A stretch of DNA of 64,000 nucleotides from Streptomyces mashuensis (lineage in GTDB: Bacteria; Actinomycetota; Actinomycetes; Streptomycetales; Streptomycetaceae): positions 62,001 to 126,000 of the forward strand of contig NZ_BNBD01000016.1 of assembly GCF_014654785.1 (NCBI RefSeq), given 5' to 3'. The notes beneath the pieces are model-generated. The model searched no databases, had not been told where the DNA came from, and worked only from the letters and a program-made list of their open reading frames with translations. Shown in pieces: positions 24,826 to 33,552 of this stretch. A program made the position numbers and the translations under genes. Every line of letters starts with the position of its first letter. The first letter of the stretch is position 1.

Positions 24826-26196
24826 TTACCCCTCCAGCAGCTCGCCCATCCAGGACTCGATGGCGTCCGGCGTGCGCGGCAGGGCGCCCGACATCAGCCG
24901 CGCCCCCTCCGCGGTGATGACGAGGTCGTCCTCGATCCGTACGCCGATGCCGCGGAGCTCGGGCGGCAGCGTCTCGTCGTCCGGCTGAAGATAGAGCCCC
25001 GGCTCCACGGTGAGCACCTGGCCCGCCTCCAGCACGCCGTCGAGGTAGGCGTCGGCGCGCGCCTGGGCGCAGTCGTGCACGTCCAGGCCGAGCATGTGCC
25101 CGCTGCTGCACAGGGTGTAGCGGCGGTGGAAGTCGCCCTCGGCGCTCTTGAGCACGCCCCACTCGGCCAGGCCCTCGGCGATGACGCGCATGGCGGCCCG
25201 GTGGAAGTCGCGGAAGCGCGCGCCGGGCCGCAGCGCGGCGATGCCCGCCTCCTGCGCGGCGAGCACGAGGTCGTAGACCTGGCGCTGGACGGGCGAGAAG
25301 CGGCCGGACAGGGGCAGGGTGCGGGTGATGTCGGCGGTGTAGAGGGTGTCGGTCTCCACGCCCGCGTCCAGCAGCAGGAGTTCGTCCCGGTTCAGGCGGC
25401 CGTCGTTGCGTATCCAGTGCAGCACACAGGCGTGCGCCCCGGAGGCGGCAATGGTCTCGTAGCCGGGGCCGTTGCCCTCCGTGCGGGCGCGCAGCCCGAA
25501 GACGCCCTCGATCCACCGCTCGCCGCGCGGGTGGTCCAGGGCGCGCGGCAGGGCCCGGACGACGTCCTCGAAGCCGGCGACGGTGTGGTCCACGGCCAGC
25601 TGGAGCTGGCCGACCTCCCAGGCGTCCTTCACCAGGCGCAGCTCGCTGAGGACGGCGGCCAGTTCGGGGTCGCCGGCCGGTTCGCGGCCCGGCGGCAGCT
25701 GCCCCGGGTCATCCAGGGCGACGCAGCGGATGCCCGTCATGCGCTCGGCCTCGCCGAGGTCGGGGCGGCGGCCCACCCAGAACTCGCCGTAGCGGCGGTC
25801 GCGGTAGAACGCGTCGCCGCTGCGCGGCGAGCGCGGCCGGACGTGCAGGACGGCCTCGTGCCGGCGCGGCCCGTCGGGCTCCAGCACCAGGACGTGGCCG
25901 GCCTGCTCCTCGCCGGTGAGGCCGGTGAGCCAGGCGTAGGCGCTGTGCGGGCGGAAGCGGTGGTCCATGTCGTTGGACCGGACCCGGAGCTCACCCGCGG
26001 GCACCACGATCCGCTCGCCGGGGAAGCGGGCCGACAGCCGCTCGCGGCGGGCGGCGGTGAGGGCCGCGACGGGCAGCCGGAGGTCGCCGGGCAGCGGGGT
26101 GGCCGCCCAGTCGCGCTCCATGAACGCCTGGAACTCGGCGGACACCGGCAGGTCGTGACTGACGGTCCGGATCCCCGGGGCGGTGGGTTCGGTCAC
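24826..26196 (-). CDS. Xaa-Pro peptidase (aminopeptidase P/prolidase, M24B)
   Basis: A 456-residue cytoplasmic metallopeptidase that cleaves Xaa-Pro, and plausibly Xaa-hydroxyproline, bonds. An N-terminal creatinase-like domain precedes the pita-bread catalytic domain, where all five metal ligands are visible in order: Asp in LLDAGVE, Asp in TADITRT, His in SSGHMLGLDVHD, Glu in TVEPGLY and Glu in RIEDDL. The GTG at 26196 is preferred over the one at 26214 because GGAGG precedes it by five bases. It lies between the hydroxyproline operon and the peptide importer, where it would release hydroxyproline from imported collagen peptides. Confidence 0.9.
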   Translation of the reverse strand: MTEPTAPGIRTVSHDLPVSAEFQAFMERDWAATPLPGDLRLPVAALTAARRERLSARFPGERIVVPAGELRVRSNDMDHRFRPHSAYAWLTGLTGEEQAGHVLVLEPDGPRRHEAVLHVRPRSPRSGDAFYRDRRYGEFWVGRRPDLGEAERMTGIRCVALDDPGQLPPGREPAGDPELAAVLSELRLVKDAWEVGQLQLAVDHTVAGFEDVVRALPRALDHPRGERWIEGVFGLRARTEGNGPGYETIAASGAHACVLHWIRNDGRLNRDELLLLDAGVETDTLYTADITRTLPLSGRFSPVQRQVYDLVLAAQEAGIAALRPGARFRDFHRAAMRVIAEGLAEWGVLKSAEGDFHRRYTLCSSGHMLGLDVHDCAQARADAYLDGVLEAGQVLTVEPGLYLQPDDETLPPELRGIGVRIEDDLVITAEGARLMSGALPRTPDAIESWMGELLEG

Positions 26197-26231
26197 GGAG
26201 TCCTCCTCGGACACAGCTGGATAACAGGGGG

Positions 26232-26248
26232 ACTGACATCTTGTCAGT
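26232..26248. promoter_or_regulatory. Perfect palindrome ACTGACA-TCT-TGTCAGT in the peptidase/importer divergent region
   Basis: A 17-bp perfect inverted repeat that covers the importer -35 box. Its CTGAC-N5-GTCAG core matches the site upstream of the M6 protease at 9633-9647. Confidence 0.6.
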
Positions 26249-26280
26249 GCAATTTCACATTACTATGTTACGGGTCACAT
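26241..26280 (+). promoter_or_regulatory. Importer promoter with 40-bp shared operator module
   Basis: TTGTCA (26241-26246) and TATGTT (26264-26269) are 17 bases apart. Two TCACAT direct repeats start 20 bases apart (26255 and 26275). The module matches the collagenase promoter at 33379-33418 in 33 of 40 positions. Confidence 0.75.
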
Positions 26281-26300
26281 TTCAGCCAGGGCTGTTCGCT

Positions 26301-26330
26301 GTTCCCCTGCTCACGGTTCCCCTGCTCACG
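26301..26330 (+). repeat. Perfect 15-bp tandem duplication in the importer leader
   Basis: GTTCCCCTGCTCACG occurs twice head to tail between the promoter and the binding-protein ribosome site. The second copy abuts the GGAG site. Confidence 0.9.
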
Positions 26331-26341
26331 GAGTGACCCCT

Positions 26342-28090
26342 GTGAAGAACCAGCGCACCCGCACCTCCCTCGCCGCCCTCCTGGCGGCCTCCCTCGCCCT
26401 CGGAGCGGCCGGCTGCTCCGGCGGGCGGCGCACGGCGCACGGCTCCGGGGGCGGCAACCCCCTGGCCGCCGGCCAGGGCACCACGGTCGGCGGCACGCCC
26501 CGCAAGGGCGGCACCCTCACCGTCCTGTCCAACCAGGACTTCTCCCACCTCGACCCGGCCCGCAACTGGGTCATGAGCGACATGGACTTCGGGACCCGGC
26601 TGCTCTACCGCACCCTGGTCACGTACAAGGCCGAGCCCGGCGCCGCGGGCAGCACGCTGGTGCCCGACCTCGCCACCGACCTCGGCACCGCCTCCGCCGA
26701 TGCCCGCACCTGGACCTTCCACCTCAGGCCCGGGGTCGCCTACGAGGACGGCTCCCCCGTCACCGCGCAGGACGTCAAGTACAACGTGGAGCGGTCCTTC
26801 TCCCCCGACCTGCCCGGCGGCGCCGACTACGCCGCCCGCTACCTGGAGGGCGCCGAGGGCTACCAGGGTCCCGCGCAGGGCCGGCACCTCGACTCCGTCG
26901 AGACGCCCGACGACCGCACCCTCGTCTTCCACCTGCGCAAGCCCTTCGCCGAGTTCCCCTGGGCGACGGTCATGCCCACCTTCGCCCCCGTCCCGCAGAA
27001 GCAGGACACGGGCCCGCGGTTCGACAACCGGCCGTTCTCCTCCGGCCCCTACAAGGTGGACTCGTACGCCCGCAACAAGCGGCTCGTCCTCGTCCGCAAC
27101 GAGCACTGGGACCCCTCGACCGACCCCGTCCGCAAGGCGTACCCCGACCGGATCGTCGTCACCATGGGCCTCAAGGCCAACCAGATCGACGACCGGATGA
27201 CGGCCAGCCGCGGCGCCGACGCCTCCGCCGTCCCCTGGTCCGCGCTGCGCCCCGAGAGCGCCCCCAAGGTGCTGCCCAACGCCGAGGTGCGGCGACGGCT
27301 GCTGTCGGAGTCCACCAACTGCACCGACATGCTGCAGATGCACACCGGACGTGCCCCGTTCGACGACGTCCGGGTCCGCCGGGCCGTGCAGTACGCCCTC
27401 GACCGGGACGCCGTGCTCACCGCCTCCGGCGGCCCCGCCCTCAACGAGCCCTCCACCGCGTACATGCCGTCCGGTCTCTTCGGCGGCCGGCAGCCCGACA
27501 CGCTGAAGATCCCCGCCACGGGCGACCCCGGCAGGGCCAGGCAGCTGCTGAAGGAGGCCGGCAGACCGGACGGCCTCACCACCCGGCTGACCGTCTCCAC
27601 CGGCGACCGGGGCCGCGCCGAGGCCATCCAGCAGTCCCTCGCCAAGGCCGGCATCAAGGTGGTCATCGAGACCGTGGACCCCTCCGCCTTCTACGCCACC
27701 ATCGGCGACACCCGCAACCGCACCGACCTCGTGTACACCGGCTGGTGCCCCGACTACCCCTCCGGCTCCACCTTCCTGCCCTTCGTCTTCGACGCCCGCT
27801 TCATCAAGGAGAAGGGCAACTCCGGCAACCACTCGCTCTTCCGCGACGAGCAGGTCATGCGGCGCATGGACGAGATCGCCGCCATGACCGACACCGCGCA
27901 GGCCGACAGGGCCTGGCAGCAGCTGGACGGCACCATCCTCGCCAAGGCGCCGGCCGTGCCGGTGCTCGTCCGCCGCTGGCCGCTGGTCGTGGGCACCAAC
28001 ATCGCCGGCGCGCACGGCCACCCGTCGTTCGGCGGCCAGCTCGACTACGCCACCGTCGGGCTCAAGGACCCCGCCAAGGCCCGGGGCTGA
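26342..28090 (+). CDS. Peptide ABC transporter, substrate-binding lipoprotein (SBP_bac_5)
   Basis: A 582-residue extracytoplasmic binding protein of the DppA/OppA family. The lipobox LGAAGC places the lipidated cysteine at Cys25. The family signature is recognisable (RTWTFHLRPGVAYEDGSPVT, then VKYNVERS). The GTG at 26342 is chosen because GGAG lies eight bases upstream. First gene of a five-gene operon. Because the operon shares a promoter module with the collagenase and stands next to an Xaa-Pro peptidase, the likely ligands are proline- or hydroxyproline-containing peptides; ligand choice is inference. Confidence 0.92.
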   Translation: MKNQRTRTSLAALLAASLALGAAGCSGGRRTAHGSGGGNPLAAGQGTTVGGTPRKGGTLTVLSNQDFSHLDPARNWVMSDMDFGTRLLYRTLVTYKAEPGAAGSTLVPDLATDLGTASADARTWTFHLRPGVAYEDGSPVTAQDVKYNVERSFSPDLPGGADYAARYLEGAEGYQGPAQGRHLDSVETPDDRTLVFHLRKPFAEFPWATVMPTFAPVPQKQDTGPRFDNRPFSSGPYKVDSYARNKRLVLVRNEHWDPSTDPVRKAYPDRIVVTMGLKANQIDDRMTASRGADASAVPWSALRPESAPKVLPNAEVRRRLLSESTNCTDMLQMHTGRAPFDDVRVRRAVQYALDRDAVLTASGGPALNEPSTAYMPSGLFGGRQPDTLKIPATGDPGRARQLLKEAGRPDGLTTRLTVSTGDRGRAEAIQQSLAKAGIKVVIETVDPSAFYATIGDTRNRTDLVYTGWCPDYPSGSTFLPFVFDARFIKEKGNSGNHSLFRDEQVMRRMDEIAAMTDTAQADRAWQQLDGTILAKAPAVPVLVRRWPLVVGTNIAGAHGHPSFGGQLDYATVGLKDPAKARG

Positions 28091-28103
28091 GGGGACAGCG
28101 ACC

Positions 28104-29042
28104 ATGACCACCACCGCCCCGACCCCCGCCGCGGCCGCCGCACCCGCCGCCGGACCCTGGCGGCTCGCCCGCGCCGAGCTGCGCCGCCGCGCCTCCGTGA
28201 AGATCTCCCTCGCCGTCGTCGTCCTCTTCCTCCTCATGGCCGCCGCCGCACCGCTGCTCAGCGCCCTCTGCGGCTGGTCGCCCGAGGAGTTCGACAAGAG
28301 CGCCGTCGACCCCTACCTCGGCGGCCAGCCCGTCGGCCCGTTCGGCGGCATCTCGGCCGAGCACTGGCTCGGCGTCGAACCCGTCACCGGCCGCGACCTG
28401 TTCGCCCGCCTCGTGCACGGCGCGCGGGTCTCCCTGCTGATCGCCCTCGCCGCCACCGCGATCGTCGTCGTCGCCGGCACGGCGGCCGGCATCGCCGCCG
28501 GCTACTTCGGCGGCCGCACCGACGCCCTGCTCTCCCGGCTGATGGACCTCACCATGTCCTTCCCCTCCCTCATCTTCATGATCGCGATGATGTCGGTGGC
28601 CCGGGACGTCAACCGCATCCTGCTGATGACCGCGGTGATCGGCCTGTTCGGCTGGCCCGGCGTCGCCCGCGTCGTCCGCGGCCAGACCCTCTCCCTCAAG
28701 CACCGCGAATACGTCGACGCCGCCCGCGTCGGTGGCTCCGGCCCCTGGCGCATCCTCACCCGCGCCGTGCTGCCCGGCGTCGCCGGGCCCGTCATCGCCT
28801 GCACCACCCTGCTCGTCCCCGGCATGATCGCCACCGAGGCGGCCCTGAGCTACCTCGGCGTGGGCGTCCGCCCGCCCACCCCCTCCTGGGGCCAGATGAT
28901 CGCCGAGAGCGTCGCCTTCTACGACACCGATCCCCTGTACTTCGCCGTCCCCAGCACCTGTCTCTTCCTGACCGTGCTCGCCTTCACCCTCCTCGGCGAC
29001 GCCCTCCGCGACGTCCTCGACCCCCGGAGCGGCCGCGCATGA
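28104..29042 (+). CDS. Peptide ABC transporter permease (DppC/OppC type)
   Basis: A 312-residue inner-membrane permease. An Ala/Pro-rich N-terminus precedes TM1 (about 34-55), a large extracytoplasmic loop follows (HWLGVEPVTGRDLFARLVHG, the DppC-family signature), then about five further helices. The EAA loop contacting the ATPases is EYVDAARVGGSGPWRILTRAVLP near residue 205-230. It begins 13 bases after the binding-protein stop and overlaps the next permease by 4 bases (ATGA). Confidence 0.93.
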   Translation: MTTTAPTPAAAAAPAAGPWRLARAELRRRASVKISLAVVVLFLLMAAAAPLLSALCGWSPEEFDKSAVDPYLGGQPVGPFGGISAEHWLGVEPVTGRDLFARLVHGARVSLLIALAATAIVVVAGTAAGIAAGYFGGRTDALLSRLMDLTMSFPSLIFMIAMMSVARDVNRILLMTAVIGLFGWPGVARVVRGQTLSLKHREYVDAARVGGSGPWRILTRAVLPGVAGPVIACTTLLVPGMIATEAALSYLGVGVRPPTPSWGQMIAESVAFYDTDPLYFAVPSTCLFLTVLAFTLLGDALRDVLDPRSGRA

Positions 29043-30024
29043 TCCTCTACATCGGGCGCCGGCTCCTCGCCGCCGCCGGGGTGCTCCTGGCCATCGCGGC
29101 CGTCACCTTCACCATCTTCTACGTCCTGCCCTCCGACCCCGCGGCCGCCGCCTGCGGCAAATCCTGCAGCACCGAACGGCTGGAGGCCATCCGCGCCCAC
29201 ATGGGCCTGGACCGGCCGCTGTGGCAGCAGTTCACGGACTTCGTCACCGGCATCTTCACCGGCCGCACCCTGGGCAGCGGCCGCTACGCCGTGCACTGCT
29301 CCTTCCCCTGCCTCGGCTACTCGTACGAGAACTCCGAGGCCGTCTGGGACCTCCTGACCGACCGGATGCCCGTCTCCGCCTCGCTCGCCCTGGGCGCCGC
29401 CGCGCTCTGGCTGCTGCTCGGCCTCGCCGCCGGCGTCACCGCGGCTCTGCGCAAGGACACCCTCACCGACCGGGCCCTGATGGTCGGCGCCGTCGCCGCC
29501 GCGTCCCTGCCCGTCTACTTCACCTCGATGATGCTCATCCACGGCGTCGTACGGCTCACCGGTCTGCTGCCCTACCCGCAGTACGTCCCGTTCGGCGAGG
29601 ACCCCGCCCACTGGGCGTCCAACCTGCTCCTCCCCTGGACCGCGCTGGCCCTGCTGTACGCCGCCATGTACGCACGGCAGAGCCGGGGTTCGATGATCGA
29701 GGCCATGGCCGAGCCCTACGTCCGCACCGCCCGCGCCAAGGGCCTGCCGCGCCGCACCGTCGTCGTCAAGCACGGACTGCGCACCGGCATGACACCGGTC
29801 CTCACCCTCTTCGGCATGGACCTCGGCGGACTGCTCGCCGGCGCCGTCATCACCGAGTCCCTCTTCGGCCTCCCCGGCGTCGGGCGCCTCTTCTACGGCG
29901 CGCTGACCACCGGCGACCAGCCGGTCGTGCTCGGCGTCACGCTGCTGTCGGCCGCCTTCATCGTCGTCGCCAACCTGGCCGTCGACCTGCTCTACGCCGT
30001 CGCCGACCCGCGAGTGAGGTACTG

Positions 30025-30025
<1 letters not shown>
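29039..30025 (+). CDS. Peptide ABC transporter permease (DppB/OppB type)
   Basis: A 328-residue permease with an N-terminal helix (RRLLAAAGVLLAIAAVTFTIFY), the DppB-family segment LDRPLWQQFTDF and about five further helices. The EAA loop is YVRTARAKGLPRRTVVVKHGLR. An unusual external insertion (about 40-105) has four cysteines (CGKSC and CSFPC), which might form disulfides in the loop facing the binding protein. Its stop overlaps the next ATG by one base. Order C before B is reversed relative to the classic dpp operon. Confidence 0.93.
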
Positions 30026-31040
<1,015 letters not shown>

Positions 31041-31044
<4 letters not shown>

Positions 31045-32048
31045 CCGCGACCACCGGACCGAAAACCGGACCGGACGCCGGGCCCCTGCTCGCCGTCCGG
31101 GACCTGACGATGACCTTCCCCGGCCGGCGCGGCCGCCGGCGGGCCGCCGTCCGCGCCGTCGACGGCGTCTCCTTCGACCTGGCACCGGGCGAGACCCTGG
31201 GCCTGGTCGGCGAGTCCGGCTGCGGCAAGTCCACCACCGGCCGCATGATCGTACGGCTGCTGGAGCCCACCGCCGGCTCCGTCGTCTACGCCGGACGGGA
31301 CATCAGCCGGCTGTCGCAGCGGGCCCTGAAGCCGCTCCGCCGCGAGCTCCAGATGGTCTTCCAGGACCCGCACTCCTCCCTCAACCCGCACCAGACCGTG
31401 GCCCGCATCGTCGCCGACCCCCTGCTGGTGCAGGGCGTCCCCGCGGCCGAGGCCCGCGAGCGGGCCGCCGGGCTGATGGAGCTGGTCGGCCTCGTCCCCG
31501 AACACCTCGACCGCTTCCCGCACGCCTTCTCCGGCGGCCAGGCGCAGCGCATCGGCATCGCCCGCGCGCTGGCCACCGGCCCGCGGCTGATCGTGGCGGA
31601 CGAGCCGGTGTCGGCGCTGGACGTCTCGGTGCAGGCCCAGATCGTGGGCCTGCTGGACCGGCTGCGCCGCGAACTGGGCCTGGCGTGCCTGTTCATCGCC
31701 CACGACCTGGCGGTGGTCAAGCGGGTGTGCGACCGGGTGGCGGTGATGTACCTGGGCCGGATCGTGGAGATCGGCGACAAGGACCGCGTGTACGCGGCCC
31801 CGGCCCACCCCTACACCCGGGCCCTGCTGTCGGCCGTGCCGTTGCCGGACCCGGCGGCGGAGCGCGCCCGGGAACGCATCGTCCTGGCCGGCGACCCGCC
31901 GAGCCCGGCGGCCCCGCCCCCGGGCTGCACCTTCCATCCCCGCTGCCCGAAGGCCCAGGACGTGTGCCGCCGGGAGGCACCGCTGCTGCGGGTGCCGGTC
32001 CCGGGTGAACGCCGGGAAGTGGCCTGCCACTTCCCGGAGACCGGCTGA
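31041..32048 (+). CDS. Peptide ABC transporter ATPase (DppF/OppF type)
   Basis: A 335-residue ATPase, partner of the preceding one. Walker A is GESGCGKS, the Q-loop VFQDPHSSLNP is typical of OppF, the signature is FSGGQAQR, Walker B is LIVADEP and the switch is FIAHDLA. The C-terminal extension has the GCTFHPRCP and CHFPE cysteine motifs. Last gene of the operon; the stop is followed by a strong hairpin. Confidence 0.94.
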
Positions 32049-32066
32049 GCGACGGCCGGTGCGGCG

Positions 32067-32106
32067 GCCCGGGCCCTGGTTCCGTGGGGGGATCCAGGGC
32101 CCGGGC
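32067..32106. terminator. Bidirectional hairpin terminator after the importer operon
   Basis: Perfect 13-bp stem (GCCCGGGCCCTGG with its complement) around a 14-base loop, between the convergent importer operon and M6-type protease. Confidence 0.75.
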
Positions 32107-32126
32107 GCCGGGCTTTCCCCGGGCGT

Positions 32127-33332
32127 TCAGTTCTTGGTGATGCGCACGGTGTCGCCGAGGGCGCCGGCGGCCAGGACGTCGATGCGGACGCCCGCGGCGG
32201 GGTCGGTGAAGGACTCCCCGGGGCGGTAGGGCGCGTCGTCCAGCGGACGGCAGCCGGCCGGCGGGGTGCTGCCGGGGTGGGCGTCCAGCACCCGGACCGG
32301 GCCCTGCCCCGTGGGGACCGAGGAGTCCACCCGGTAGACGAGAGCACCGCTCGCGCACGCCCCGGCGTCGTTGCGCACCGCCCGGCGGGACTCGACGACG
32401 TACGCGGTCGTGGGCCCGGTGCGGACCACGGCCGCCTTGGTGCCCTCGGCGTACTCGACCGCGGTCAGGCGCACGGTGTCGCCGCCGCGCGAGGCGCGGC
32501 ACCGGATCTGGCCGTCGGTGGTCCATCCGAGCTTCCAGGAGTGCCAGGCCAGGTACTGCGAACCGGCCCCGGCGATCAGCCCCATGACGTCCCAGCCGCC
32601 GGTGAAGCGGTGGGGGTCGGTGCCGGCCTCGAAGGCGTAGAGGTCGGGCAGGCCGAAGGTGTGGCTCGTCTCGTGGGCGGCCAGCCGCCGGTCCCAGCGC
32701 CACATGTCCTGGCCGAAGGTGACCGCCCACCGCACGCGCCTGCCGTCGGCGACGATCCCGGGCGTCCCGGGCTCGTACAGGTAGGTGGGGGTGAAGGAGA
32801 TGGCCGGGGCGGTGCGGGTGGCGACGACGTACACCATGTCGTAGCGGGAGAAGTCGACGCCGGGGTCGGCGGCGGTGACGGCGTCCCGCAGGTAGGCCTC
32901 GTGCGCCTCGTGGGTGAGGCCGCGGGCGAACCCGTAGGCGGTGGAGGGGCGCGGCATGCGCACCCAGTGGGGGTGGGCGGTGACGGCGGGCCAGACCTTG
33001 CCGTAGGAGGCGTACCAGAGCCAGTCGGCGCCGGCGGTGACGCGGGCGCCGTGGGTGGCGGGCGGCTCGGTGGCGGGGGCGTCGGGGAAGTCGACGAAGA
33101 CCATGGCGACCTGGAGCGTGCCGGCCGGGCGCTGGAAGACGGAGTGGTCGGTGTCGTGGCCTTCGTCGGTCCAGCCGGTGGCGCCGGGCAGGGCGCACGC
33201 TGCCGGATCGTCGCGGGGCGGGCCGGTCCGGTCCGCGGCGTGGACGGCCGGTGGCCACAGGAGCAGGAGGGCGGCGAGGGCCGCCGAGAGCAGGGCCGGG
33301 AGTGCTGGGCGGGGTTGAACGATTCTTCGCAC
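32127..33332 (-). CDS. Secreted M6-type metalloprotease divergent from the collagenase
   Basis: A 401-residue exported zinc protease. The GTG at 33332 has GGAGG six bases upstream and starts a compact signal peptide ending VHAAD (about 30). The zinc motif is AAHETSHTFGLPDLY, with His220, Glu221 and His224. The downstream GGWDVMG supplies the family Met-turn-like segment. It is shorter than the M6 protein at 7556 and lacks its long C-terminal domains. It shares a 220-base divergent region with the collagenase, so joint control and action on collagen or gelatin fragments is a reasonable inference. Confidence 0.85.
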   Translation of the reverse strand: MRRIVQPRPALPALLSAALAALLLLWPPAVHAADRTGPPRDDPAACALPGATGWTDEGHDTDHSVFQRPAGTLQVAMVFVDFPDAPATEPPATHGARVTAGADWLWYASYGKVWPAVTAHPHWVRMPRPSTAYGFARGLTHEAHEAYLRDAVTAADPGVDFSRYDMVYVVATRTAPAISFTPTYLYEPGTPGIVADGRRVRWAVTFGQDMWRWDRRLAAHETSHTFGLPDLYAFEAGTDPHRFTGGWDVMGLIAGAGSQYLAWHSWKLGWTTDGQIRCRASRGGDTVRLTAVEYAEGTKAAVVRTGPTTAYVVESRRAVRNDAGACASGALVYRVDSSVPTGQGPVRVLDAHPGSTPPAGCRPLDDAPYRPGESFTDPAAGVRIDVLAAGALGDTVRITKN

Positions 33333-33378
33333 GGGCCCCTCCACGGAGTTCCTTGAGGATTCAAACGCAGTTAAGGGG

Positions 33379-33418
33379 TTGTCAGTAACATTTCACATTA
33401 CTACCTTACGCATCACAT
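33379..33418 (+). promoter_or_regulatory. Collagenase promoter with 40-bp shared operator module
   Basis: TTGTCA (33379-33384) and TACCTT (33402-33407) are 17 bases apart. The spacer contains AGTAA-N9-TTACT, a perfect 5-base inverted repeat, and TCACAT repeats start 20 bases apart (33393 and 33413). Nearly identical to 26241-26280. Confidence 0.75.
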
Positions 33419-33552
33419 GGTTCCGGCTCGGCGCCCCCACTCCTGCCGTCCCCCACGCGGCAGTTGACGCCCCGTCGGCCCCATGAACCCCCGGGGTGCG
33501 CACCGTTCGACGTGCGCACCCCCCTCACACCTCCCACATCTGGAGTTCATCG

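Noticed and set aside
22687..28107. Very long open frame on the plus strand
   Set aside because: It runs antisense through the Xaa-Pro peptidase and hydroxyproline dehydrogenase genes and then out of frame through the binding protein. The composition is low-complexity Gly/Ala/Arg/Val, as expected for GC-rich shadow frames.
33360..33420. Module considered as an inserted repeat element (MITE)
   Set aside because: No target duplication or terminal inverted repeats, and identity to the copy at 26241 is limited to promoter length.
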